DNA of 49,731 bases from Christensenellaceae bacterium (GCA_012837835.1 DUQK01000052.1:1-49731), one strand, 5' to 3'. Shown: positions 17,441 to 25,918, counted from the first letter of the stretch. Notes: a model not told the origin generated them from the sequence alone. Made by a program: numbers and translations.

Positions 17441-18720
17441 TTAGTATCCTCAATTACTCTGATGAGCTTATCAGTAAGAACATTGTAATCGTATTTCTCA
17501 GCAGCTTTTCTTGCATTCACACACATGTCGTGATACTCATGTTTAGATAAATTCTTTATCTCAACTATTGCACTTACAAAATCCTCAATACTACTGCTAT
17601 TTACATGAATGCCACATCTATAACGATCAATCATAGAATAATTTGCTTTTCCAAAAATAATCATTGGTCTCCCTGAAGCTAGATACTCAAAGCTTTTATT
17701 TAAACTTAATCCAAATCTAAACAAATCGCTGTCTTCTAAAATAAAAAAATTTACATCAGCCTTTGAATGAATTGAAGGAATATATTTTTTTTCAACTGGT
17801 CCCATAAAATAAACATTATGTATGGATTCTTTCTTGCAGCGCTCAGAAAGCATACTACGCTCACTCCCTTCACCAAATATTAAAAAATGAACATTTGTAT
17901 CTTTTAATAATTGTGCAGCATCAATAACCTTGTCTATATTGTTTGCACGTCTAATGGAACCAGTGTATACCATCTTAAAAATATTTTTATCTTCTAAGAT
18001 TTTGGAAGCATAACTAAACTTTATTAAGTTTTCGTCATACTTAGCCAAATCTACGCCATTATTTATATGATATATTTTATCAGTATCTATTTTCCCTCCC
18101 TCAAGCTGCGTCCATTTTTTTTCGTGCAGATATTCAACTCCACCTTCCATGGTGAAGATAATGGAATCTGCTTTTTCGTATATTCTTTTTTCTATTTTGT
18201 AGAGGAGCTTGATAATGGGATTGTTTGCACTGGCAAGTCCGTAAGCAACGATAGATTCTGGCCATAGATCCCTTATTTCACAAATACACTTTACATTAAA
18301 GCGTCTCGCAAGTTTTATTCCTGCAATTAATGATAGTGGATGAGCTGATGAAGCATAAATTATCGATGGAACACCTTGTTCTTGTGCACATTTTTCACCA
18401 ACCTTAATAATATTTCTATAAAAACCAAACATGTTCAATATACGATTGAGACCATTTCCAGTATAATCACGACTTTTTACGTAAACAAAAGATACATCAA
18501 TACTTTTTACATACTCTGTCATAGACAACCCTTTAAATTCATGAAAATACCCACAAGCATTATGCTTTGCATTACTGCAAAAAACCACCGGATTAAAGCC
18601 TCGTTTGCGTAATTGTTCAGCAAACATAAAGTGCCTTCCTCCAACACTAGTAGGTTCATCATTCTCAGGAATATTGCCAGCATAATGGTTAATTATCCAT
18701 ATGTTTTCATTTTTTTTCAT
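17437..18720 (-). CDS. Glycosyltransferase, GT-B fold, WbuB-like family 4
   Basis: About 427 residues. WIINHYAGNIP opens the acceptor domain, CEIRDLWPESIVAYG is the diagnostic block of WbuB-like transferases, and MVYTGSIRRANNIDKVI with LIFGEGSERS gives the donor domain. WbuB-like enzymes often transfer an N-acetyl-fucosamine type sugar early in repeat-unit assembly. The start is uncertain: ATG at 18718-18720 is used here, but a TTG at 18727-18729 is better spaced from the weak GGT site. Confidence 0.88.
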   Translation of the reverse strand: MKKNENIWIINHYAGNIPENDEPTSVGGRHFMFAEQLRKRGFNPVVFCSNAKHNACGYFHEFKGLSMTEYVKSIDVSFVYVKSRDYTGNGLNRILNMFGFYRNIIKVGEKCAQEQGVPSIIYASSAHPLSLIAGIKLARRFNVKCICEIRDLWPESIVAYGLASANNPIIKLLYKIEKRIYEKADSIIFTMEGGVEYLHEKKWTQLEGGKIDTDKIYHINNGVDLAKYDENLIKFSYASKILEDKNIFKMVYTGSIRRANNIDKVIDAAQLLKDTNVHFLIFGEGSERSMLSERCKKESIHNVYFMGPVEKKYIPSIHSKADVNFFILEDSDLFRFGLSLNKSFEYLASGRPMIIFGKANYSMIDRYRCGIHVNSSSIEDFVSAIVEIKNLSKHEYHDMCVNARKAAEKYDYNVLTDKLIRVIEDTK

Positions 18721-18731
18721 ATCGTGCAATT

Positions 18732-18932
18732 TTAATTACCAACCTTTATAACTTGTGCAGGCACACCTACCGCTGTACAATTAGCAGGCAAATCACGAAC
18801 GACAACTGCACCAGCACCAACTATTGTGTTTTCACCTATGGTTAAGCCTTGGATTATTTGTGAGCCGTTGTTTATCGCTACGCTTCCTTGCCATCTCAAA
18901 CCCTTTCTGTCTTTCGATCTATTACTTGTCAT
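18732..18932 (-). pseudogene. C-terminal fragment of a hexapeptide sugar acetyltransferase (PglD/NeuD-like)
   Basis: 66 residues. Only the last helical coils and tail remain: NGSQIIQGLTIGENTIVGAG, then AVVVRDLPANCTAVGVPAQV, the usual end of PglD/NeuD-type acetyltransferases of about 200 residues. The first 14 residues do not fit the family. Such an enzyme would acetylate the amino sugar made by the PglE-like aminotransferase at 21281-22564, completing a diacetamido-trideoxy sugar. Here it looks truncated and inactive, overlapping the ATP-grasp gene stop by four bases. Confidence 0.7.
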
Positions 18933-20536
18933 ATGTACTTACATAAGCTTCTTAAGTTGCTAATTTTATTATTTTTCACTATTTCCTCCTTGATATTTTT
19001 TGTATACAGTCCCTCTTCATTGTCAAACCATATATACTGCATACCTAACTCCCTTGGTGCTCGAAAATCTTTATAAAGGTTATCTCCGACATACACGATT
19101 TGCGCAAAGGGTATTTGCCACCTTCTCTGCATAATGCGAAACGATATGTCACAAGGTTTACGAAACTCTATACCTCCGAGTTCATCAGTGACTATAATAT
19201 CGTCTACAATTTTATCTAGTCCTAATGCTTTGATTTTGTTCCGCTGTCCATTTGGTCTACCATCCGTGACAATGCCTATTTTTATGCCTTTTTCTTTTAA
19301 TGCGTATATTAAATCTAATGCTCCATCGTTAAATGTAAGTTTTGGTATATGCTCTCTATATATTTTCAGGCAAGTTTCTTTCTTGACGATTTGTCCTATT
19401 TCGTTTAGTAAAACATCAATAGCTGGTTTACCAGATATAAAATAGCGCCAAAGTTTTTGTTCTGCTCCCTTTATATCTAGATAGTCAGCAACAGCTTTAT
19501 ACCCAGATTTCACATATTCTTTCTCATTGTACAGGGTGTCATCGAGATCAAATATGACCCCCTTTATAGGCTGTTCTACCATACCTTTCTTAGTACATAC
19601 ACTTTGGTCATAGCGTGTGTATATTGCTCCGTCACTTATGATGTTGTCCGGTTTTATCTCTATATTAAGCAATAACTTTAGCAAAGCTTCAGCACTTCTT
19701 GCTCCAGCTTTCATAGAGAGAGGGGCACCTCCACCATAGCGGGGGTTTATCTCTATGAAATAATCTTCTCCTGTAGATTTTTCTCGGATAAGTTGAACTG
19801 TCATAGGCCCAACAGGTTTAAATCCGGAAATTATTCTTTTACATTCCCCAATTATTTTCTCGTCCATCGAGATTTGTGTCTTGAGTACTTCTCCAGCTCT
19901 TACTTGAAGCCTTATTCGGGGGGTAATGTATAAAGGACTGCCATCAAAATCACAAAATATATCTACTGTGTATTCTGTTCCGTCTATAAAAGGTTGAATA
20001 ATATAATCACCTATGTGATTAGCATATGATCCCAACTCTTTTTTTGTTTTTACTTTAAAAGCATTGATACTGCCACTACCATCTTTGGGCTTAATAAAGC
20101 ATGGATAAGTTCCAGAATAATCTCGCCAATTATTAATGGTCTTAGGTGTGTTACAATTGCATGATTCAAAAAAGTTTGCAGTTTTATTTTTATCTCTGCA
20201 TATCGCTATTTTGTCAGGTTTGCTAATAAGTATTTTAGTATTAGTAAACAATGATACATTTTGACTAAGAACAAGTAAATCAGTATCTATTGTCGGGATG
20301 AGTAAATCTATCTTGTCTTGTTTACATATTTGAACCAACTCCTCAATATAATTCTCATTCGTCATCGCACAGACTATTCTCGTATAATCACAATAGGTTA
20401 ATGCTGGAGCAGTGCCAGACATATCTGCTCCGTATATTTTGAGATTGATATTTAGGTTTAGAGCAGCTTCCCTAAATGCTTGAGTTAACTCAACCCTTCT
20501 TCCTATTCCAGTAAATAAGATACGTAATTCTTTCAT
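18929..20536 (-). CDS. ATP-grasp ligase fused to a HAD hydrolase
   Basis: 535 residues. Residues 1-320 form a carbamoyl-phosphate-synthase-like ATP-grasp protein: N-terminal LFTGIGRRVELTQAF, FIKPKDGSGSINAF (nucleotide binding) and YFIEINPRYGGGAPLS (metal-binding Asn/Glu). Residues 325-535 are a HAD phosphatase: IFDLDDTLYNEKEY, IGIVTDGRPNGQRNKI and IVYVGDNLYKDF. ATP-grasp ligases join a carboxylate to an amine through an acyl-phosphate. Here the target could be an amino sugar or uronic acid of the repeat unit, and the HAD part could remove a phosphate from the same substrate. The fusion is clear, the reaction is inference. CGGAGAAAGGT precedes the ATG. Confidence 0.85.
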   Translation of the reverse strand: MKELRILFTGIGRRVELTQAFREAALNLNINLKIYGADMSGTAPALTYCDYTRIVCAMTNENYIEELVQICKQDKIDLLIPTIDTDLLVLSQNVSLFTNTKILISKPDKIAICRDKNKTANFFESCNCNTPKTINNWRDYSGTYPCFIKPKDGSGSINAFKVKTKKELGSYANHIGDYIIQPFIDGTEYTVDIFCDFDGSPLYITPRIRLQVRAGEVLKTQISMDEKIIGECKRIISGFKPVGPMTVQLIREKSTGEDYFIEINPRYGGGAPLSMKAGARSAEALLKLLLNIEIKPDNIISDGAIYTRYDQSVCTKKGMVEQPIKGVIFDLDDTLYNEKEYVKSGYKAVADYLDIKGAEQKLWRYFISGKPAIDVLLNEIGQIVKKETCLKIYREHIPKLTFNDGALDLIYALKEKGIKIGIVTDGRPNGQRNKIKALGLDKIVDDIIVTDELGGIEFRKPCDISFRIMQRRWQIPFAQIVYVGDNLYKDFRAPRELGMQYIWFDNEEGLYTKNIKEEIVKNNKISNLRSLCKYI

Positions 20537-20589
20537 ACCTTTCTCCGTTCTGCCACATTAGTGCATTAGCTCCTATAATTATGAGTTTT

Positions 20590-21255
20590 TTAGCGCTCTG
20601 CTCTCCATGTACTAACAACTCCCTCGGGTGTTCCTTTAAACTCTTCCATTGTTTCTGATATTGCAGAGTTAATGCCTTCTTGTTTAATAAAAACTTTTCG
20701 AATGGTCTGAAAAAGAATCTTCAAATCTCCTTTAAATGTAATATGATTCACATACCAGACATCCATTGCAAATTTGTCTTCCCATGAAACTGCGTTTCTT
20801 CCATTAACCTGTGCATATCCGGAAAGACCGGGTCTCACAGCATGCCGCTTCCGTTGCTCCTCATTATATAAATCTCGATACTTTACAAGTAAAGGTCTCG
20901 GACCAATAACGCTCATATCTCCTTTTATTATATTGAATGCTTGAGGCAGTTCATCCAAACTCGTTTTTCTTAAGAGACGCCCATATTTGTTGAGCCGAAT
21001 ATTATCCGGAAGAAGATTACCAGCCTTATCCCTTCTATTGTCCATCGAGCGAAATTTAATAAGTTTAAAAATTTTTTCATTTTTTCCTAGGCGCTCCTGA
21101 ACAAAAAAAGGATTTCCTCTCATTAAAACAAACCCAAAAATAATGAGAATTATATAAAGCCAACAAAACACAACAACCGCTACCATTCCACAAATAAAAT
21201 CCAAAGGTCTTTTGAAATATCTTTCGAACGAACCAAACGGCTTATGTTGTTTCAT
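20590..21255 (-). CDS. Undecaprenyl-phosphate sugar phosphotransferase (initiating PGT, short WcaJ/PglC type)
   Basis: 221 residues starting at ATG 21253-21255 (GGAAGGAAAAAGAA upstream). A re-entrant membrane helix (residues ~15-40) is followed by QERLGKNEKIFKLIKFRSM, TSLDELPQAFNIIKGDMSV (catalytic Asp-Glu) and IGPRPLL, then GLSGYAQVNGRN. It links a sugar-1-phosphate to undecaprenyl phosphate, the first step of repeat-unit assembly. The start lies inside the preceding aminotransferase gene's tail. A second, shorter enzyme of the same class is at 22678-23235; this one has the full C-terminus. Confidence 0.9.
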   Translation of the reverse strand: MKQHKPFGSFERYFKRPLDFICGMVAVVVFCWLYIILIIFGFVLMRGNPFFVQERLGKNEKIFKLIKFRSMDNRRDKAGNLLPDNIRLNKYGRLLRKTSLDELPQAFNIIKGDMSVIGPRPLLVKYRDLYNEEQRKRHAVRPGLSGYAQVNGRNAVSWEDKFAMDVWYVNHITFKGDLKILFQTIRKVFIKQEGINSAISETMEEFKGTPEGVVSTWRAER

Positions 21256-21280
21256 TTCTTTTTCCTTCCTATAATTAATA

Positions 21281-22564
21281 TTATTCAAAGCAGGCTCTAA
21301 TAATTTCAACAATCCTTGTTTGCTGCTCTTCAGTCATTTTATTATCTGAGGGTAAACAAACACCACGAGCAAAAATTTCAGCACCTACATCTAGTATTTT
21401 TCCAGGAATATAAGCATTTGTCATCGCCCTACCGGAACCATTTTTAGTTATAAACTCATGCATTCTATACATTGGTTGCATATGCATTGGTTTCCATATA
21501 GGTCTGCCCTCAGCATTGATGAAGCTAATAGCTTCCAAAATCTCAGTAGGACATGATTTCCTACTTTCTGGCACATATAATGCCTTGGCATCATCACGAA
21601 CTTGTTCACACATTGCATCCGCATCAATAATCATAGCGCTTATCCAATAATTCGGAACACATTTCTCTCCATCAAACGGGTTCATTCTAATAGGTAAATT
21701 CTTTAATCCTTCACTATATCTTTCGTAAATAGCTTTTTTCTGTGCAATATGCTCTTCTAAATACTTATATTGACCTCTGATTACACCAGCAACAACATTG
21801 CTCATACGGTAATTGTATCCAACCTCTTCATGCTGATACCAAGCCGCATTTTCCCTTGCTTGTGTGGACCATTTTCTTGCTTTATTAGCATCCTCGAAAC
21901 TGTTGGTAAGAAGGCAACCACCGCTACTTCCCGTGATAATTTTGTTGCCATTATAACTAACAGCACCATAATCGCCAAAAGAACCGCATTGTCTTCCTTC
22001 CCAAGTAGCACCCAAAGCCTCGGCCGCATCCTCAATCAACAATGCACCATGTTTTTCACATATCTCTTTAATTTGTCTTACATTTCCAGAGAAACCATAT
22101 AACTCAGCATAAACAACTAATTTAACCTCTGGATACATTTTAAAAGCTTTTTCTAATGCTTCTGGATCCATATTCCATGTGTCATAATCCGTATCAATAA
22201 ATACAGGAATACCACCCTCATAAACAATTGGGTTTACCGTTGCTCCGAAGGTCATATCCGAACAAAAAACTCGTTTTCCCTCAACTGCTCCATGCCCAAC
22301 CACCGGTTTTCCATAAAGTTTTTCACCCGCTAGTTTTACACAAATATGAAGTGCCGCAGTACAACATGACAATGCAACCGCATATTTAACCTCAGCCTTT
22401 TCTGTAGCAATCCGCTCAACTTCATTAATATTTTCACCTACAGTTGACATCCAATTGCTTTCATATGCCTGTTGAATATATTTCATTTCATCACCATGCA
22501 TGGTGGGGGTTGCAAGCCAAACCTTCATATCAAAAGGCTTGAAACTTTCTCTTTTTGTTAACAT
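21281..22564 (-). CDS. DegT/DnrJ/EryC1 aminotransferase, PglE/LegC-like
   Basis: 427 residues. SCCTAALHICVKLAG, LIEDAAEALGATWEG and SYNGNKIITGSSGGCLL, whose Lys binds PLP, define the family. The insertion pattern and KVWLATPTMHGDEM start resemble the enzymes that make UDP-4-amino-4,6-dideoxy-GlcNAc in bacillosamine-type pathways. Together with a PglC-type transferase and a PglD-like fragment nearby, a 4-amino sugar as first residue of the repeat unit is plausible. The required 4,6-dehydratase is not in the window. ATAGGAGGTAACCTT precedes the ATG. Confidence 0.9.
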   Translation of the reverse strand: MLTKRESFKPFDMKVWLATPTMHGDEMKYIQQAYESNWMSTVGENINEVERIATEKAEVKYAVALSCCTAALHICVKLAGEKLYGKPVVGHGAVEGKRVFCSDMTFGATVNPIVYEGGIPVFIDTDYDTWNMDPEALEKAFKMYPEVKLVVYAELYGFSGNVRQIKEICEKHGALLIEDAAEALGATWEGRQCGSFGDYGAVSYNGNKIITGSSGGCLLTNSFEDANKARKWSTQARENAAWYQHEEVGYNYRMSNVVAGVIRGQYKYLEEHIAQKKAIYERYSEGLKNLPIRMNPFDGEKCVPNYWISAMIIDADAMCEQVRDDAKALYVPESRKSCPTEILEAISFINAEGRPIWKPMHMQPMYRMHEFITKNGSGRAMTNAYIPGKILDVGAEIFARGVCLPSDNKMTEEQQTRIVEIIRACFE

Positions 22565-22677
22565 AAGGTTACCTCCTATGCTATATTAAATCGCCAATAT
22601 AAAGAAATCGAATTTTTAAAAAGGATGAGAAGTTACAATAACTTTCCAACGCTCGTACTTGCCTTTTTAAGCTTTCC

Positions 22678-23235
22678 TCATCTCTTTTTAATCTTCTTTC
22701 TTCCTGCGGCTCCTGGGGTAGCTAGTTTTTTCCATATATTCCCATATAGTTTAGCTTTTATAGGGATTTCCAGCTCATCTCGTCCGTTGATTTGCGCCCA
22801 ACCGGTAAGACCGGGGAGCACATCATTTGCTCTATACTTGTCCCTTTCAGCAATCAAATCATCCTGATTCCATAGAGCGGGTCGGGGACCAATAACGGTC
22901 ATTTCACCTTTTAAGATGTTGAAAATTTGGGGCAACTCATCCAAGCTGGTCTTACGTAAAAATCGACCTACTTTGGTGATATACTGATCGGGATTGGAGA
23001 GCATATGGGTGGGCATATCCTTGGGGGTATCGGTACGCATGGTGCGGAACTTCATGATGGAGAAGGTTTTCTTATGTAGCCCCACACGCTTTTGACGGAA
23101 AAAGACGGGGCCTTTGCTTTCTAATTTAATTAGCGCGGCAATAATTAGAAATAGAGGTAAAAGCACAATAGCTCCTACCCCTGATAAAACGAGGTCAATC
23201 GCTCGTTTTCCATACGACCGGTAAAAAGAATGCAT
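22678..23235 (-). CDS. Initiating sugar phosphotransferase (PglC-like) with truncated C-terminus
   Basis: 185 residues from ATG 23233-23235 (TTGGAGGACTTG upstream). It has the membrane helix, FFRQKRVGLHKKTFSIMKF, TSLDELPQIFNILKGEMTV (catalytic Asp-Glu) and IGPRPAL. After LEIPIKAKLYGN, where relatives continue for another 30-40 residues with YVxxMS and a second amphipathic segment, this protein ends in an unrelated basic tail, GRKKIKKR. I read that as a truncation scar. The gene may be weakened, with the intact enzyme at 20590-21255 taking over. Confidence 0.8.
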   Translation of the reverse strand: MHSFYRSYGKRAIDLVLSGVGAIVLLPLFLIIAALIKLESKGPVFFRQKRVGLHKKTFSIMKFRTMRTDTPKDMPTHMLSNPDQYITKVGRFLRKTSLDELPQIFNILKGEMTVIGPRPALWNQDDLIAERDKYRANDVLPGLTGWAQINGRDELEIPIKAKLYGNIWKKLATPGAAGRKKIKKR

Positions 23236-23268
23236 CAAGTCCTCCAAGTTTCCTTTGAAACTACAAAC

Positions 23269-23297
23269 ATTATATCACAAAAGATTTGTTAATTAAA
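23269..23297 (-). promoter_or_regulatory. Candidate internal promoter of the polysaccharide operon
   Basis: On the minus strand TTTAAT (23292-23297) and TATAAT (23269-23274) are 17 bases apart, about 35 bases before the sugar transferase start. The -10 is perfect and the -35 is weak. It would allow transcription of the biosynthesis genes apart from loaP. Confidence 0.45.
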
Positions 23298-23448
23298 CGC
23301 TTGTTCTCTCTGCTAATCCTGAAATCATCTGTAATAAAGAATTTTTTCATTTTTTCGAGGTCAAAACGCGTCACGGCATAATCCTTTCCCACAAAAAAAC
23401 TTAGTGTTTTCAACGCTTCCCAGCCCTTCCGGCAAAATTCCATCATCG

Positions 23449-23478
23449 GAACCCTATGGTTCTGCTATCTCTACAGCA
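23449..23478 (-). other. Two adjacent small hairpins between loaP and the first biosynthesis gene
   Basis: GAACC/GGTTC (23449-23462, four-base loop) abuts TGCT/AGCA (23463-23478, eight-base loop). They sit in the 317-base space downstream of the antiterminator gene, which otherwise shows no convincing gene. Such hairpins could be an RNA target for the antiterminator or simple chance; there is no U-run after them. Confidence 0.3.
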
Positions 23479-23552
23479 CATTATTTCACAAAACAAATCC
23501 ATTTTCGACTTCCAACTATTAAATCATCGCATCTTTAAGTTTGAGCTTTGTA

Positions 23553-24086
23553 TCATTGCCCCGCCCCAAACTCCTGCGATGCTTTTGTCCACACGAAGGG
23601 CAGCCACACTAGGCGAGTGTTTGAGTCGAAAGATATGGAAAGGCAGATATTGCGGTTATGGCGGTCTATTTTGTGTACTGTGCCCACATGGTCTTTAAGG
23701 GGACCATCTATAATGCGGGTTTCATCGCCCACGCTAATGGCCTTGGAAACACCAAGTAAACCTTCATGATTGTAGAGCCAGTTTGCGAAAGACTTGTCTT
23801 CACCTGATAGCAGGAAGCTGTAGCTTTCATCATACCTTAGAAAGCGGTACACCTGCTCAAGGCGCAATATCCTATCAAAAGGCGGCGGTTCATCAGAATA
23901 TAAAAAAAGATAGCCCGGGAGTATAAGCTTATTTACTAGGCTTTTAACTCCATTCCGGCTACGGTGCTGTTGTTGCATTACGGGGATAACAAAGGTACCT
24001 GGGGCAAGCTCCATTATGAGGTCTTTCAATTTGTTTTCCTGACCACTCTTACACTGTATACAAAAGCTTAATTTTTTATCTGTCAT
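23553..24086 (-). CDS. loaP: LoaP/RfaH-like NusG paralogue (transcription antiterminator)
   Basis: 177 residues starting at ATG 24084-24086 with AAGGAGCTGCATT upstream. The NGN domain covers residues ~6-105 (FCIQCKSGQENKLKDLI, LILPGYLFLY) and a KOW domain follows (VGDETRIIDGPLKDHVGTV). Specialised NusG paralogues of this type travel with RNA polymerase and suppress termination across one long operon, often polysaccharide or antibiotic genes. Its place as first gene of a ~24-kb same-strand operon fits this role exactly. It is too short and too far from secE/rpl genes to be housekeeping NusG. Symbol given by family and context. Confidence 0.88.
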   Translation of the reverse strand: MTDKKLSFCIQCKSGQENKLKDLIMELAPGTFVIPVMQQQHRSRNGVKSLVNKLILPGYLFLYSDEPPPFDRILRLEQVYRFLRYDESYSFLLSGEDKSFANWLYNHEGLLGVSKAISVGDETRIIDGPLKDHVGTVHKIDRHNRNICLSISFDSNTRLVWLPFVWTKASQEFGAGQ

Positions 24087-24390
24087 AATGCAGCTCCTTG
24101 TTTCCTCGTATATTAGGGGAAAATTTAAGCTTTGCTTTAAGCCTATGTAGTTTTTTGTAGCAATCACATAATTTTCATTATGCTATGGCTTACTACCTAC
24201 GCAAGAAAAACTAAAGCTTTTTTCTAACTCGCATAGTATTATGGCACAGCTTCGCCATAACGCACATGCGCCCCATGCAAGTCTATTTACCCTAGCCCTT
24301 CCCCACCGCAAAGCGTATGGCTTAGGATTTCGGGTTTGTATGCACCGCCTTGTATTGCGCCGCTTTAGCTACCAAGGAGTTTTCCTTGGT
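24087..24390 (-). promoter_or_regulatory. Structured ~300-nt 5' leader of the loaP-polysaccharide operon
   Basis: Transcripts from the promoter at 24397-24425 would start near 24390. That is the first base of an 8-bp hairpin, ACCAAGGA/TCCTTGGT (24371-24390), so the RNA would have a stem-loop at its very 5' end. Further stems are at 24239-24260 (TTATGGC/GCCATAA) and 24167-24182 (CATAAT/ATTATG). No open reading frame of note lies here. I could not match it to a riboswitch class. The rest of this gene-free stretch, 24426-24670, is AT-rich and holds nothing I recognise. Confidence 0.5.
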
Positions 24391-24396
24391 GATGTG

Positions 24397-24425
24397 ATTG
24401 TAGCAAGTTAATTATGCAATGTCAA
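24397..24425 (-). promoter_or_regulatory. Main promoter of the loaP-polysaccharide operon
   Basis: TTGACA (24420-24425) and TACAAT (24397-24402) on the minus strand with an exact 17-base spacer: a near-consensus housekeeping promoter, the best on this strand in the region. Confidence 0.75.
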
Positions 24426-24670
24426 TGTTTGCACTGTTTCCTGTGTATCCATCGAATAGATAAGTCAAAACTAACTCACTTAATTTACAATGTTTTTCGC
24501 CCGTTTTTGGATTTTATTCCGAATATTTGCTATGTAAAATCTACTTATAGTTTCCATCACAGTACAAGCAAGTTTTGATGACTAAACTTATTAACTATAT
24601 AAAAACACAACTTAAGTTCAAAATGCGTTTGATTTCTCTACAATTACAACACCACCCACTATACCCACAA

Positions 24671-24699
24671 TTGAAAAACCTACCGTATAAATGTATAAT
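24671..24699 (+). promoter_or_regulatory. Promoter of the GNAT gene
   Basis: TTGAAA (24671-24676) and TATAAT (24694-24699) with a 17-base spacer, followed by AAGGAGGA and the ATG at 24727. An in-frame ATG at 24691 overlaps the -10 and cannot be the start. Confidence 0.75.
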
Positions 24700-24726
24700 A
24701 CAACACAAAACACTAAGGAGGAATAT

Positions 24727-25857
24727 ATGAATATACTACGCCCAGACATCACTATGGAAAATGACCTGCTAGACTTTCTAAACTACGTATTCAGCCAGGC
24801 GCATAGACCCCATGATTTTAAGAAACTGCTGCCTAAAATTTATGCAAAAGAAGGTTTTTCTAATATACATATAATCGCTGCGAAAGATGACAGATTAAAA
24901 GGCGCAATTGCTATGTTGCCTCTCACTATTAAACTTGGCGATACGGGCAGCCTTTCAGCGGGGTATATAGGCAGCGTAGCTGTACACCCCTATTCACGGG
25001 GAGAAGGCATAATGAAAACCCTTATGGAAAAGGTACATACGCAGGCGGAGCAAGAAGGCATTGACATGCTGATACTCGGCGGAAGGCGGCTTAGATACAA
25101 CTATTTCGGCTATGAAAATTTCGCCACAAGGCTCTCTTTTAAACTTGGGGAAGGCAGTTTTAGGCACGGTATGGCGGATATAGATACAGGCACAACCAGC
25201 CTTAAGCCTTTTTCTAAAGCAAGTGAAAAAGAATTAAATACCGCCTATGATTATTTTGATAGATACATAAAGTACTGCGCCAAACGCAATAGAGAGGATT
25301 TCCACAGCATATCTATAAGCTATGAAAACCTGCCTTACTTGGTTTTAGAAGATAATACCGTAAAAGGCTATATGATTACCGCTCCAAACGGCGATATAAG
25401 AGAAATTGCGATTGAAGAAGAATATGTCCTCCCTGTGCTTAAGCTTTGGTTAGCTGAAAAGAAAGCAATAAATGTAAATGCTCCACTTTGGAATAAAAAG
25501 CTTATAAACATACTTGAAAAGATAAGTGAAAGTATGTCCATTTCCGAAGATGCCATGGTTAAAATATTCAATTTTGAAAAGGTACTTAGCGCATACTTAA
25601 ACTTTAAGGCATCATATACAGACTTGCTAAACGGCAAAGTAGTTGTAGAAATAAAGCCCAGCGGAACATATGTTATAGAACTTACAGATGGCAAAGCCAG
25701 TGTTTATAAAACACAGGAAAAACCTGATATATCAATGGATGAGCGTAATGCTGTAAGGCTTCTTTTAAGCCCACTCGGTACAAGTTTTAGTGAAAGCGCG
25801 CTATTTTACAACTGGCTACCGCTAGTGCCTGAACTACCCCAAGCGGATTGCTTTTAA
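24727..25857 (+). CDS. GNAT-family N-acetyltransferase (Eis-like, GNAT plus SCP2-type C-terminus)
   Basis: 376 residues. The acetyl-CoA site is in YIGSVAVHPYSRGEGIMKTL, and RRLRYNYFGYENFATRLSF is a conserved block of Eis-type proteins. The last ~110 residues (from about 270) resemble the SCP2-like domain that provides the C-terminal carboxylate of the active site. Proteins of this group acetylate amines on varied substrates including aminoglycosides and peptides; the substrate here is unknown. It stands alone in its own transcription unit. Confidence 0.82.
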   Translation: MNILRPDITMENDLLDFLNYVFSQAHRPHDFKKLLPKIYAKEGFSNIHIIAAKDDRLKGAIAMLPLTIKLGDTGSLSAGYIGSVAVHPYSRGEGIMKTLMEKVHTQAEQEGIDMLILGGRRLRYNYFGYENFATRLSFKLGEGSFRHGMADIDTGTTSLKPFSKASEKELNTAYDYFDRYIKYCAKRNREDFHSISISYENLPYLVLEDNTVKGYMITAPNGDIREIAIEEEYVLPVLKLWLAEKKAINVNAPLWNKKLINILEKISESMSISEDAMVKIFNFEKVLSAYLNFKASYTDLLNGKVVVEIKPSGTYVIELTDGKASVYKTQEKPDISMDERNAVRLLLSPLGTSFSESALFYNWLPLVPELPQADCF

Positions 25858-25861
25858 TGCC

Positions 25862-25891
25862 TTGCAAATACCACTTAAAAACATGTATAAT
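25862..25891 (+). promoter_or_regulatory. Promoter of the MMPL-ECF operon
   Basis: TTGCAA (25862-25867) and TATAAT (25886-25891), 18-base spacer, followed by AAGGAGGTATT before the ATG at 25919. Confidence 0.6.
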
Positions 25892-25918
25892 ATAGATGTT
25901 TCATTTTAAGGAGGTATT

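Noticed and set aside
23270-23443. A 57-codon minus-strand reading frame between loaP and the sugar transferase gene
   Set aside because: Weak ribosome binding site, no recognisable domain, and it runs across the promoter-like elements. I treat it as chance.
24087-24390. Leader as a known riboswitch (c-di-GMP, cobalamin, TPP, lysine, purine)
   Set aside because: None of the conserved core motifs of these classes could be found; only unassigned hairpins are visible.
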